From Halictus rubicundus (lineage: Eukaryota > Arthropoda > Insecta > Hymenoptera > Halictidae), in NCBI RefSeq assembly GCF_050948215.1, contig NC_135151.1:23000720-23064719 (forward strand): a stretch of 64,000 nt of DNA. Reading direction: 5' to 3'. The position numbers were made by a program, and so were the translations under genes. The notes under the pieces were generated by a model. The model saw nothing but the letters and a program-made list of their open reading frames with translations. It was not told the DNA's origin and made no database searches. This document shows, one piece after another, positions 49,973-61,663 of the stretch; the first letter of the stretch is position 1, and each line of letters starts with the position of its first letter.

Positions 49973-50293
49973 GGCTCTCTCGACCAGGGTTGGCTGTCTC
50001 TCTCCCTCGACAGCCCCGCCCCCTGCACGCTTTCGGATCTTCGTTCTGCGTGCTATCACGATATCGAACCCCCACCGATTCCCCCATCGCAGTTTTCACC
50101 CCTCGTCCTTTTTCGAACGTCTATATCTAACCCTCCGGAGTCCCTCTCTCCCCCTCTCTCTCTCACGGAGCACTTCTTCCTTCGCCTTTTTCCGGCGTTT
50201 CGCGGCCTCTCGCCTGCTCACGGCCCGAGCAGTCTGTTTCCCCTGCAGCAGCCGCCGCCGCCGCCCCCTCGAAAGTCTGGCCATAGTCGACCG
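49967..50293 (+). other. Candidate recursive-splice exon or cassette exon
   Basis: The interval starts after the strong 3' splice site and ends at CCG before GTAAGT (50294-50299). It is 327 bp, exactly 109 codons, and stays open in the frame starting at its first base. A second frame is also open, which weakens the coding argument in this C-rich DNA. The open product is rich in Ser, Pro and Leu, with LQQPPPPPPRKSGHSRP at its end, a proline-rich motif of the kind bound by SH3 domains. No domain is recognised. Downstream donors like this one are known to define exons at recursive splice sites, and such exons are often skipped. Confidence 0.4.
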
Positions 50294-50504
50294 GTAAGTT
50301 TACCTTTCAATTAATCGACCGCCATAGGGAGGCCCCGGCTAACTGCCAACTATCCGGCCATTATCCACTAGAAGACCGAGTAATTGGGATTGGAACTCGG
50401 GTAGGCATCGCTCGCGCGCGCTCTCACACAACCATAAACCTCCCGAAAAACGGTGCACGCGAGATACGCTCACGGACGACTCCGCGTTTCCAACCCCCGC
50501 GTCT

Positions 50505-50958
50505 CTTTCTCTCTCTCTCTCTGATCCTCTCTCGCCCTCTTGCCGCCTCTGTTATTTTTATTTTCGCGTTTTCCTTTATTTTTTGGTCGGTTTTACTTTA
50601 CGCTTCTTTTTTTCTCTTTTTTGTTGTCTCTTCCTAACTCTAACCCTAACCCTAACCCCCCTCTCTCTTTCTCTGATTCTCTCTTGCCCTCTCGCCGCCT
50701 CTGTTATTTTTATTTTCGCGTTTTCCTTTCTCTTTTTGTTCGTTTTACTTTACGCTTCTTTCTTTTTTCTTTTTCTTTTTTTTCTTGTCGTCTCTTCCTA
50801 ACTTTAACCCTAACCCTAACCCCTCTCTCTTTCTCTGATTCTCTCTTGCCCTCCCGCCGCCTCTGTTATTTTTATTTTCGCGTTTTCCTTTCTTTTTTGG
50901 ATGGTTTTACTTTACGCTTCTTTCTTTTTCTTTTTCTTTTTTTTTCTGTTGTCTCTTT
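50505..50958. repeat. Minisatellite of three 152-162 bp units containing CCCTAA runs
   Basis: Each unit holds GCCGCCTCTGTTATTTTTAT, then TTCGCGTTTTCC, a TTTACTTTACGCTTCTTT block and a T-rich tract. Starts of the first block are at 50542, 50694 and 50856. Between units lie CTAACTCTAACCCTAACCC (from 50634) and CTAACTTTAACCCTAACCC (from 50799). The third unit ends at TGTTGTCTCTTTCC. An open frame of about 169 codons crosses the array because the units lack stops in it. I regard that frame as a by-product. Confidence 0.9.
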
Positions 50959-50959
50959 C

Positions 50960-52325
50960 CACCGGGAAGCCGGGCAACAATGCCGGCACCGTAACGAAGA
51001 TAACAGTGTTAACGAGGTTAATGAGGATAGCGTAACGTTACACGATTAAAGCGCCGGCCCGGGCAGTTTTTAGACTGAAGTTCATTAAAGAGGACTGAAA
51101 CGTTATCAAGCCCGCCGAAAGCGGACGCCGACCTGGAATTTCCTTCCCCGTCACCGACCGCGCGCCAGATGTATTAATTATTTCGCGTTTTAATGTTTCA
51201 CGGGGAAACCGAGGGCGATTTTCGCCTTTTTCGTGGAATCTGGGAAATTCGTTTGGGAAATTAAGAATTCTTCTACGGGCAGCGTGATAGCGCGAGCGAA
51301 ACGGGACGTTTTTGAACGGGCACGTTCTAGCGACTTTGTGAGGAAGATTTATTGTGCGCGACGCCGCTTTGTTGTTACCGGATTTTATGCGTTTACCGTA
51401 ACAATGACCGGACGCAATTTAAAGCAGAGGATAGATTAAAAGGATTTAAGAGTTTCATTGTATTAGTCTCAGCTGATTAAAATTATTAAAGGAAGGCAGA
51501 TATTTCTATACTTAGCTGCTGTTCGTTATAATCGACGCAAGCAATTTTATTTTCCATAAAAATCTGCAGTTTATTTATCACTGTTACATTTTTTCAGTTT
51601 ACAGTTTGAGAAGTTGCTTCAGTGTTTTATCCTATACGAATACTATTTTTATGCATGTGAAAGCCATTAGGAAGTGGACGAATTAATTTCGAGGGTAAAG
51701 CACTCTACGAAGTCTTTAATTATATCTTTTCTCTTGGAAGAATTTTGGCTGTTCCTAATTATAGGGTCGTGTGAGTATAAATTGCTGAATCCTTTTATTG
51801 TATGAGTTATTCTAACCGAAAGGTTTGACAGTTTAAGTATGTAAAGCTCCAGTAAGTAAAATTGTGAAGTAAAATTGATTTCCTAAAGTGAATAGCAAGC
51901 AATGGCAGGCAATTGAGTTGTTGCATTTCTGAAATCCATCTTGAAGGCTATGTGACGAACAAAGTGAATCGTAGCTGGTCAGTAGTATCACAATCGACAT
52001 AATTTCCGTCGAACCCGTTTGAATGGACAAATCGATCGGCCGATGGAAAACGAGGCGAACGCGCGCATTACGTCGAATAATTTCTAAAGCGTCTCCGCCA
52101 TCCGTCCCTCTCCTATCTGCCGAGGCAAAACGCAGCCTGCATTTGTATGAAGTGCCAACAACACGCCGGGATCGCTACTATCACGATATCGTTGAAAATG
52201 ACAATTTCATTAGTAATCAAGCTGCGACGGCATTGTTCAAATACAAATAATTATTGGCCCCATTCACAAACCCCGGTCTAGGGCATCGGCCCTCGCCTTT
52301 CTCTCTCTTTTCTCTCCCGATGCGT

Positions 52326-52360
<35 letters not shown>

Positions 52361-52870
52361 CTCTCTCTGTATCTATCCAGCACTCTCTCTCCCTTTGTTG
52401 CCGACGCGCCGCACGCGAATTCATTTAATACCGAGTCCATCGAGGGTCGATCGTTAAAAGGCTCGGGGCTAGTTTATTAACTAACCTCGTCTAATTATAG
52501 CTAATTACGTCGCTGCCGAATCAATGATACGCCCGGTAAATGCGCCTGTTACGGAGGTATTATCAAATGGCTAAGTAGATTGATAAATAAACAGCGGGAT
52601 TAATGGTCACGCGCGGTTCATGCACTTCGCATACATTATCGGCAGAGCATTTCGCTCGGAGATTTCAAGGAATGATCGATTCACGGCACTGCAGACGCAC
52701 ACAGTCCTGATCGCGTCTAATTGCTGCGCGCAGCCCTCCATTCTCACGGGAAATTTGGTAATGACTGGACTACAGATTTTATGCATTTATGCCGCACGCA
52801 ATCTCCTGAAATTCCACTTAGAGCCTTCATCAGTTCCACCTAACCCTCGATCCTACTTGCAATGCTATAC
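50960..52870. other. Unique non-coding DNA
   Basis: AT-rich from 51.4 to 52.0 kb. One CT microsatellite at 52.33 kb. Nothing else recognised. Confidence 0.5.
52329..52368. repeat. (CT)n microsatellite, interrupted
   Basis: CT repeats with a CG interruption at about 52358. Confidence 0.92.
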
Positions 52871-52875
52871 AACAT

Positions 52876-53070
52876 TTAACCGCTTGCCTTATAATACCAT
52901 GTCAGACTCTATCCAAAGATCTCTCACACAATACGCAACAAACGTGGATGTTACATGTACGCAATAAATAACAATAAATTACAACGAGCAGAACCCTTAA
53001 CCCCTTGCCTCATTTTTATCGTATCAGACTTATTGCAAATATCCTGAACAACATGCACTAAATATTTCTG
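52876..53070. repeat. Direct repeat starting with TTAACCSCTTGCCT
   Basis: TTAACCGCTTGCCTTAT at 52876 and TTAACCCCTTGCCTCAT at 52997 are each followed by a TACCATGTCAGACT- or ATCGTATCAGACT-like block. The period is 121 bp. The TTAA start suggests that one or both are ends of a TTAA MITE, but no inverted partner is seen. Confidence 0.45.
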
Positions 53071-55494
53071 GTCATTTACTATTTATTGGTCATAAGACTA
53101 AATGTAGCTGTACCATAAATATAAATTGTTTTCGTCCTTTAAAAAATTGTGAACGACAAAGCAGGACAGGGATTTGATAAACGATGGTGTCGAATTGTTG
53201 TCCGAACATTTGAAAAATTGTGCACGTGCGAATTACTGCGTGAAAGCAGATTTTCCTGCCGCATGGTAATCCAGACGAGGAGCGATTCTGCGGCGTCTAA
53301 TTTTTCAATTGTAATTAAAACTCTTCTCGTCGCCCGGAAGTTCGCCGTAAACCCGATTTCCCATCGAGGGAAGAAAATTCCGCGATAATTAGAACGGGGA
53401 AAATTACGGTCATAATTATCGACTAGTTAGCCGAACTTGCCCCGGCGCGGCGCAGCGTCGCCCTAGTTGCCGCGTAATCGATATCAAGGAAATCTCTAAA
53501 CACGATTCCGGTGGGCTCCTCGCCGAGGAAGTTACACCGGAGCGGAGGGCTGGCATCTACAATCGAGCCATCCCTCCGTCTTAAGGGTAATTCGAACGCG
53601 GAAAAGTAGCGAATAGCGGCGAAGTGGTAGTAGAAGAGCCAAAAGATAGAGAGAGAGAGAGTGGGAGAGAGGGAGAGGGGGAGAGGAGGCAGTTTCAAAG
53701 GCACGGGAAGAATGAATCATTAATCTCCCTTTGATTTGTTCGACGTCCCTTAGCGAAACTCGCAATCACCTGCTCCCCTTATTTCACTTTCCTTTCGCTC
53801 CGAGGAGCTCTTTACACGTTCTTGGCTCGCCTCGGCCCAGACCTTCGTCGTTTAGTCGGGAAAACAAAGAGGAACGGTGGATAGGAACGGGCCGAAACAA
53901 AATCAACCCCACGGACCACGGGAAAGGGATGGTCCTGGGCTAAAGGGGGAGGAGTCTCGAGACCTTCATTATTATCATAATCTTATTCAAGAGCGAAAGT
54001 CAGTCGCGTGTCCCGCGGACCCGGCCGGCGCGGCGTACGGACACAATGGGGATCGTTCTTCTATTGTGCGTCTACCCCCTTCGTTCTTTCGCGTTCTTTT
54101 CAGCCCCCGGCCTGTCCGCCCATTATTCGTAACCAGGCACCGTCAAATTATTTTATCGGCGCCTCTGCCAACACCGATAACCGTCCCACGATCGATCACC
54201 TCGGTTTCGGGTGGCCCACCTCGCTACCTTGTCACGCATTGTCCTCTTGGCACCGAACCTACACCCTCCACAAGCATTACCGAACCCTCACCAGGGATCA
54301 GGGAAACCTACATAATTTTTGAAAAATTACTCGAGCTTCCAGCATAATTCCAAGCTCTTATTCGAATAAAGTACCCCACGAATCTCTTTCATCGTTTTTA
54401 TTCGCAATTTTTATGTAGGATGTAGGAAACAAGAATTCCATTTCTATGCCACCAAAACAATGTCTTACTTGTAAAAATATATTTTTCTGAGACAATTAGA
54501 CAAGCAGAAAAATAATTCTTTTCTCGCGTGCATAATTGAATTGTTTCCTTGCAACTCCAGGATACGTAGTCCTTACGTCGAGGTTCGCCTTTGAAAATTT
54601 CGTTCGATCAAGCATGCAGGAATCATGAGACCTCGAGGCGTGACGCTTGTCCCCAAAGCTTGCTGAGGCGTGCGGCCAGATGACGACGGGCTGTCAGGTG
54701 TTTTTAACGCGTTTCCCCCGGAGAACAGAGTAATCTCTTCCTTCGAGTTTTCCGCGGAGATCGACGGGAGCGTCGGTTTTTCGCGAAACTCGTTCGCTCC
54801 TCAAATATTTTCCCTGGATAGACAGGCTCGCCTCTATCCTCGGGCGTGACGCGCGCGCGCGCCCGCGCGTTTAAAGATTATATTTGTTGCATCTCTCGAA
54901 CATGTTTTGACGGCGTGCCGGGCCGTCGTTCGCACGATCCCGTGCACACGGTGGCGCATACTGCAGCAGCGGCTCATGCAAATATCTCCGGATACGTCGT
55001 CGTCGTCGTCGCTCGATAACGCGCAACAACGGCGATCAACGACCGATTTAATGGGGTCAATAAGATCTCGCGAGAGACGCGACACTGAAGAAAACGGATC
55101 GGTCGGGTCCCCGGGCGAATTTCAGGACTAAAATGCAAATATGATCGGAGTCCCAGACGCCGCGCCCGCGGGAAACCTGAAGAAAAAGGGGCTCCGCGTC
55201 AGATGCTCCTGGTTGTCTCGCTTGCGCTCGCTCGCAGTGGAAATGCAGTCTAGTTCTCTCTCCGTTTGGTTTGCTGAATCCTCTGGTACGTCCCTTCAAG
55301 AGACCCTTCGCTCGTCTCCTCACGGATCTTGCCTTAGCCCGAAGCATTTACCGCCACTTGATTTCAACCCGATTTACCTCCTCAACCTCCCAGGCTACTT
55401 CGGATATTTGCTTGGCTCACTCATTCGAATTTCCTTGCCGATCAACTCTGCGAACGTCGCAGCCGATCACTCGAATCCATTGATTTTCAATATC
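53071..55494. other. Unique non-coding DNA
   Basis: Apart from a GA-rich tract no repeat or gene is seen. The short GTC triplet run near 54995-55012 is notable only as simple sequence. Confidence 0.5.
53648..53688. repeat. GA-rich purine tract
   Basis: GAGAGA passing into GGGAGA units; imperfect microsatellite. Confidence 0.85.
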
Positions 55495-55496
55495 TA

Positions 55497-55805
55497 TTAG
55501 GGGGACCTATGGGTAATCAATTAGTTTGAATTCTAAAACAATCTTTGTAGTACATTCAGGTTTTTAATTCTTAATTTATAATCTCCATCATTATCGAGGA
55601 CAGTTTGCCATCTTTCCTGCAAATTTTCAATCCCCCTCTTGTAGAAATCCAGGGTTCGTCAAGCAAAATATAACAAAAGGTGAATGTTTTATTTCTTAAA
55701 TAATGCTCCAGAGATCTGAAAAGATCAGACGGAGCAATGTCCGGTGAGTACGGTGGTGCGGTAAAATTTCCCATTGCAATTCTTTGATTTTTTGGCGACA
55801 TTAAA
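55497..55805 (-). mobile_element. Mariner relic, TTAGGGG family, one end preserved
   Basis: The left terminus TTAGGGGGACCTATGGG follows TA at 55495-55496. The body matches the copies near 6.4 and 27.9 kb. The opposite inverted repeat is not found, and similarity ends near 55805, so it is truncated. The C-terminal transposase coding part is recognisable on the minus strand (see the pseudogene entry). Confidence 0.85.
55571..55801 (-). pseudogene. Mariner transposase C-terminal fragment
   Basis: The minus-strand frame contains YSPDIAPSDLFRSLEHYLRN, the mariner block that carries the third catalytic Asp (in APSD). Further along it reads ICRKDGKLSSIMMEI, which is the RGIENLQERWQ-like C-terminus shifted by a frame change. 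The aromatic and His residues usual after APSD are deleted (APSD-LF). There is no start and none of the N-terminal half. It is a decayed fragment of about 76 codons and cannot make transposase. Confidence 0.85.
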
Positions 55806-55912
55806 TTCCAGGTGCTTCAGATTTTGTGACAGCTGAATGAAAAGTATAAAATATTGTTTGAAGCATAAGCGCATTCCGTGGCTCCTGAATGGTTAAATGT
55901 ACATTTTATTAA

Positions 55913-56067
55913 CCCATTTGCATCATTATCGTACATATACGCTCAATTTTCCTGGTGACTATCATCTGAGAAATATGAACTTCGTTTACCTGTAGTCATT
56001 TTTGTACTTAAATACAAAGTTTAGTGATAAAGGCCTTCTTTCCATATTTCCTTATGATGCAAATGGG
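55913..56067. mobile_element. TTAA MITE with perfect 14-bp inverted repeats
   Basis: CCCATTTGCATCAT at the left and ATGATGCAAATGGG at the right match perfectly. TTAA lies directly outside both ends (55909-55912 and 56068-56071). It is 155 bp, AT-rich and without a reading frame. The ATTTGCAT octamer within the repeat is an OCT/POU-type sequence, probably by chance. Confidence 0.9.
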
Positions 56068-56071
56068 TTAA

Positions 56072-59000
56072 GCAAGTTAAGATATAGTAAATTGTAATAG
56101 TAGTTACAAGATTAGACTGCAAAATTTTCTGCTTTCATAGAAAGGAATTTAACAGGTACAAACAGCTTGACCCTTCGCAACTCGCCAGTTGATTCAAAGA
56201 GAGAAATAAATGTATTAAAATCATCGAAGAAAACGGAAGCTTTCGAGCAGTTTCAATCTCGGTGAGTCGCGCTGAGAGAATTGCATTTCGCGCAGCGATT
56301 TGCACACCACTTAAACGGAACCAGCAACGTAGGAAATTTGTACCGGAGCCAATCTGGTCCATAAAAGACTGTAATTGCAGAAGAATTGTTGCGTACATGT
56401 TCGGTTATGAGCTGCGCTGTTATTTCATGCTGTACAGTGGTTTACCAAGAGTGGTAATACGATCGGTCGGACAGTGAATGCCTCGTGAACGCTTCTCTTT
56501 CATCTCCGGGCTATCGTCCGTCCTGATATATCGGGGTAACGTAGCCATAGGAAATCCTTAGTGTAGAATCCATCCTGCAGCTTCCCTTCCTACCTCTGTC
56601 AGTCGGCTATCGCGACGAGACGGACAGGTGGGTGGACGTATAACCAGGCGTGAAGGGAGATTCTTGAGGCTTAACGTATCCACCTAATCCTTTCATCCCT
56701 TCTCCCATCGCTGCCTTCGGACATTTTCTGCGTCGCCTCTTGTCCGGGAGCAGTAAGAAGAATGTTATTCGGTTCAACTGGTTCGCCTCCGCTCGGAATT
56801 GAACGATACGATCCTCCGGCCAACTGGGATCGGTTTAATGATCTGCCACTGATTAAATTTAGATGAATTCCAACCGACTCGCATTGTACTTTAACACTTG
56901 GTTCGAACAATAGCACGTAAAATTATAGTTTTCGATGAATTTATAGGCCACGGTATGCAATTATAAATTGTTGATTGGTCAATTATAGCTGCCTGTTCAA
57001 ATCTCAAATTAATTCGTTTTATTCGAGGCGTTTAAACATGCAAGATTAATTATGGATAGCTTCAGAAATGTTTTCCAGCAGTGCTAATATTTCTGTTTAA
57101 CGTACCGTGAAGTATTTATGTTACCGAAAAACGTTGTCGATCTCAGCTGACGAAACTTTTTTGATGCCGTAGAATAAAATTGCCCGCGAGGAACTGCTGG
57201 AGCGGTTCATTATTAACCGAACCGTCGTCCGCACACCCATTTAAAAGCTGTCGCTACTGCGCCCGAACGGTGCGTTAACGTTTCGCACGCGCACGTTGCA
57301 CTGAATAATGCATCGCGCGTAGCCGGAACGCCACGGTTTCATAACTAGCCCGAATTTTTTTGTTGTTTTTTCAGCTCACGGTGTTCAAATATTTCCCGGT
57401 GTGTTTGTCCAAGGCGTGTATCAAATTACGCGACTTTATTCGATGTTACTTTCTCGCCCACGGAAAAGGACCGGCGTTCACGATTAAAATTAAGATATTA
57501 TAGCAACATTTTCACCTCATTATTGCTGCTATTTTAACGGGCTCTGCTCCTCTATCACGGTATAATAATTACATAGACACGCTTGAATTAAAGTATACAA
57601 TTTCAATATCGATTATCGATACTCGGTACAGACCGCTAATTATTCCGCGAACACGAAACGCTAACACGGTCATCGAAGAAGTCGAATACGCTCGTTAATT
57701 CCGCTTCGATGAACCTTTCGATAGTCTCTTATTTTTACTGTTTAAAATACTACTACTACTACTATTTTTATATTTACCGCTACGCGAATGTTTCTGTTTT
57801 GCGTGGATCCGTGTGTTCGCTGAATTAACCATTTAATTAACATACACCCCTCGCGCACCGATATTTCATTAAAAATTTGAGGAACTTTCAATAACTTTTT
57901 CATGTAGCAGCAGTATTGTTAAATTTCGTCGAAATGAAATCCTTTATCAAGCAAATTCAATAGGTACGAGATTTACTTTAATCTTTGTCGGGCCAATGGG
58001 AACGGGACATGGATATTTTTTTTTGACAGTCCTGTATTGTGTATTTTGGTTAACAAATTTTGTATGTTTTAATACTGTAAATAAATTTTCAGGAACACTA
58101 ACAACGTGTTAAATAATTCTCGAATGGGAATTGTATTGTATAGAAAACAGGGAGCATTGATTATTTTTTTTTACACCGTTGCACTCGATATTTTTGCACA
58201 CCATTTTTTCGTAGAATGTTTTTGGTATTGTGTCACACGTGATAAAATTTTCAATAACATTCTTCCGCTAAGAATGTTCTAAAAAATTCTCAAATGGGAG
58301 CGCTCGTAAAATCAACAACCGATTCGACTTTTTAGAAATCTGCTTGTTGAAGTGTTCAAACAGGCAAACAATTGAGAGAGAAAAAAGTCAGAGGAGGATC
58401 ACAAATTCGTGCGATTGCGATTGCATGAAGCACAGCGAGCTGTTGAGCAGTCCAGCTCCGCAATCCGGTGCATCCGTGTAATTGAACTCCGACGAATGAT
58501 CGACGGAGCCGGGGTTTCCTCCGACTATCTGTCCAGAAATCCCTTTGACGGTGGGGTTATTGCAACGGACACAGATGCTCATCTATTATTTCATTAACGG
58601 TGACACATACACACACCGCGGCGGCTCCAAAAACAGTCGACGCCGCAACGCGGCCAGGCGAGTCAGTGCGTTAGGGTTTAATGCGCGGTATATTTGGCGC
58701 GAGGGATGGAACGCGATCCGTGTAACGGCGCCTGGCATTGTGGGCCTGATCAATGCGCGAATTGATTAATGTCGACCCGCGATGCTCGCTCATGCGAGCA
58801 CAGCCTGTGCACGCGCGCGAAGACCGTACGCTCTTCCAGCGGTCCGTCATCGAACCGCACGCGGACATCTTTCGCTATAGCTCGCTCAAATTCACGGTCA
58901 CCGATTCGATCTCGTCGATATCGGCCCCGAATGCTAGAATGCTAGAATCCTGATTCAATCCTATTCTGATTTATTCGATCGGCTAATGCAATTTCAGACT

Positions 59001-59112
59001 AGCGGGCGCCGCGATATTGAAAAGACAACTCGATCCTCAATGATTCCGGATTTTGTTTGACCCTTCATATGATACACTCGCGAACAGGAATCATTAAAAG
59101 CATTGAGTATTG
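56072..59112. other. Unique AT-rich non-coding DNA
   Basis: Contains many TAATTA-like sites and a short (ACT)n at 57749-57764. Two weakly similar blocks (about 58087 and 58249, each with TTTTCARKAACA- and AATTCTCRAATGGGA-like sequence) suggest an old duplication. No gene recognised. Confidence 0.5.
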
Positions 59113-59116
59113 TTAA

Positions 59117-59314
59117 CACGTTAAGTGCCAAATATCAAGCCCAGAGATGCTTACAGAATCAGAGTAATTTAATTAATGAAACCAAAACTAGAAATTTCAA
59201 ATGTATTATAGTGGATGCTGTCTTAGCCCTCTTGAATTCGAAAGACTCCAATAAAATTCGGTTTATGTGGATATCTAATAATAAAAATGAATTTATGACG
59301 TGGCAGTTAACTTG
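59117..59314. mobile_element. TTAA MITE with CACGTTAAGTGCCA ends
   Basis: The left end is CACGTTAAGTGCCA and the right end, inverted, is CAAGTTAACTGCCA (12 of 14). TTAA flanks both sides (59113-59116 and 59315-59318). The termini resemble the CACGTTGAATGCCA family but the body differs. It is 198 bp. A short open frame runs through it by chance. Confidence 0.87.
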
Positions 59315-59897
59315 TTAAGTGAGAAGCTCATTTTGTATCTTCAGAGAATTTTTTTATTCATCCCTTGCCCACAATGCCCTTGCGTGAATTGTCTTACAGT
59401 GGTTTTGTATTTTTGATTGAAGAGAATATTCGTGAACTTATTATTTTGTGTTATTTGTGGTTTGGTAGAGCCTTTGAACGTAACCAGTAGATCATGTACA
59501 CGGTAGGGTAATCTGACTCGAACAAGCCGGATAAGAAACCACGCGAGCGGTGAATGTATCTAAATTATTCCAGCCTGGGTGGATTAAGTTGTTGCAGGCG
59601 CCGCGATTAAAATTCCGATAAGCTTTCTATACGCATCGACCTTTTCCGTTGCCTTTTGCCGGCCGCGATCTGGATTAGCTTATTTTCTGGTCACGAACGA
59701 CCCCCGTCTTGTAACGAACAACCTTAACCAGCACGTTCATTGAATCCGCGGCATGAGTTTGTACCGATGTATCTCTGAAAACGAATCTGACCCACTAAGG
59801 CAATCGCGCTGTGCTCGACTTTATTAGGAAAGTCGAAGCAGCGGTAAAAATTCGTTCCATTTTTCCGACAAAAAATCCTCTTTTTTTAATCCTCTTT

Positions 59898-59940
59898 TTA
59901 ACCGTATGTTGGACCTGCAGTCCGGGTCATTGGTGACCCG
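59898..59940 (+). mobile_element. Possible single end of a TTAA element with subterminal hairpin
   Basis: TTAA is followed by CCGTATGTTGGACC and then by a hairpin with perfect 7-bp arms, CGGGTCA and TGACCCG, around TTGG (59923-59940). The layout of TTAA, terminus and hairpin copies that of the 32.1 kb family. No opposite end was found within several hundred bases, so it may be a truncated element or chance. Confidence 0.35.
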
Positions 59941-60461
59941 TCGTGGTGGGGATAACATCGAGTACAATTTTATTCCGATATAAGATGACGCCTTTTATTT
60001 CGAAATAAGAAAATCGCATCTTCTTCTTCGTCATTCGATATACGTCGAAAGCCGGTCCCTAGGCATTTCCTTATATCGAAAGAAAACTGTAGCGAAATAT
60101 CGGTGTGTGTCAGAAAGGACTCCGGCGTAGGCCTAGAACTCGCAGAAGTCATCATCAGTATTTTCATATTAAAAGTGTCGAGCAGTCGAGCTGATTAGTT
60201 CTAAACTAAGCTGAAGTACAAAAATTGTGAAAAGGAACCTTTACCATGTTCGCTGCTAGGACGACCAAATGTAACTACTTCAAAATTTTCTTTATTCGTC
60301 ATCCAGTAAACTAGTCTACCTAGCTTTGCAGAAGAACTCGAGACGTTTGGTTGAATTTTAAACAAATTATTCTGATTTAAATGGTAAAATATTCATTTCC
60401 CAGTTACGTGTAAATGGAAATGGAAAATTGAGTGAAATCAGAGGGACACTTCCATAATTAA

Positions 60462-60949
60462 CCCTTAGCGCTCGAACGGCGATTGTAAGGCGCCACTAAA
60501 AATTGCTGTACCATTATTCAAAATATTTTTTACATTATTAAATTTGTTTGTATTTCATACTTTGAACGCCCAACTAGAAGCCCCAAAAATTCCATAAAAT
60601 CAAAGTAAGTTATTTAATGAAATAAAAATTGCAAAAAATTAAATGTATGAAACAGAGTAATCCTCCAACTTTCTTGTATATTACAAATCCTAATCAAGTT
60701 TAATACAATGAATATGTCAACGCAAAAAAAAATTTTAAAACCTGCACGAATAATTCCGTCACCCACATATGGGTGACATGGCATTCAACGTGTTAATAAA
60801 TTATGAAACACTTCAGTATTGTACCAGAAAATTGCACCCTTTTCGTATCTATAACGTGAAAAAAAAAAATATATATATATAAAAGGCAAATATTCTAGGT
60901 CGGAAGAAATGTTTCGTTTCGGAGTAAAAATAGCTTCGAGTGCAAAGGG
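60462..60949. mobile_element. TTAA MITE (CCCTTWGCRCTCGAA ends) split by a nested MITE
   Basis: The termini are CCCTTAGCGCTCGAA and, inverted, CCCTTTGCACTCGAA (13 of 15), flanked by TTAA at 60458-60461 and 60950-60953. The body begins with GGCGCCACTAAAAATTGCTG, also seen in the copy at 61664. Another MITE (60558-60792) is inserted within it. Without the insert the element is about 250 bp. Confidence 0.85.
60558..60792. mobile_element. TTAA MITE of the CACGTTGAATGCCA family nested in another MITE
   Basis: The right end TGGCATTCAACGTG, followed by TTAA (60793-60796), is the inverse of the left end of the 32.1 kb copy. The left end TACTTTGAACGCCC matches its right end. The left flank is TTCA, a worn TTAA. 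The 8-bp-arm hairpin GTCACCCA/TGGGTGAC is retained at 60758-60777. The uninterrupted host copy at 61.7 kb reads GTATGTAATAAATTA where this one was inserted, in agreement with insertion at TTAA. Confidence 0.88.
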
Positions 60950-61663
60950 TTAATGTGACGAAGTGGATTTCTCGTAGAAATATAGAGACTAGAAGAAAAG
61001 ATGCAGCTGAAATAATTAATAACGAATCAGAACGAGGAATAGAAATGTATTTAGCCGTGGAGACGAGGACAGGAGATTTTTCAGGGGACAGAGATATGGC
61101 GGCTCCGACAGAAAAAATGCATTAAGTGAACGTGACGCCCACGGGCCACGGTTTCACGGACGGCAGCTTCCCTTCGTTTCGGGGGGCTCGGGTGCATTGA
61201 CTCTCGAACATTTATTACATCTAATTTGCTGAATAACTCACGGCCGAATTGGGAGTGCAGTTGACAGGGGCGAGTGTTAAAGGAGACCCGGCCCCCCGGC
61301 ACGGGGGACCTTATTATGATCGCACTGAAAACCTTGCTCCATTCGCTACGGGTGGCATGCACGGTGCTGCACGCTCGAAATTCGCGCGAGCTCCGACGTC
61401 CACTCGCGCCGGAATACCAATTCACCTTCCCCTCGATAATAACACGACAACCAGCACGCTGTCGTTTCCTTTGCGGCACGCCTTCGTTCACAGCCACGGC
61501 TATTATTCGACAATCAGAAAGAATGGAAAAAATCGAGGACGGACTAATTACAGGGGATGCTCATCTTTTCATGCATCACTTTCGTACCATGTTGCGAGGC
61601 TCTTTATAGATTCATTGCGAACCCTGCCCCTATGCCAGAGAAAATCGACATGTAGTGAGTTAA

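Noticed and set aside
50540..51049. 169-codon frame rich in Phe and Leu, resembling membrane segments
   Set aside because: It is the translation of T- and CT-rich minisatellite units and falls apart outside the array.
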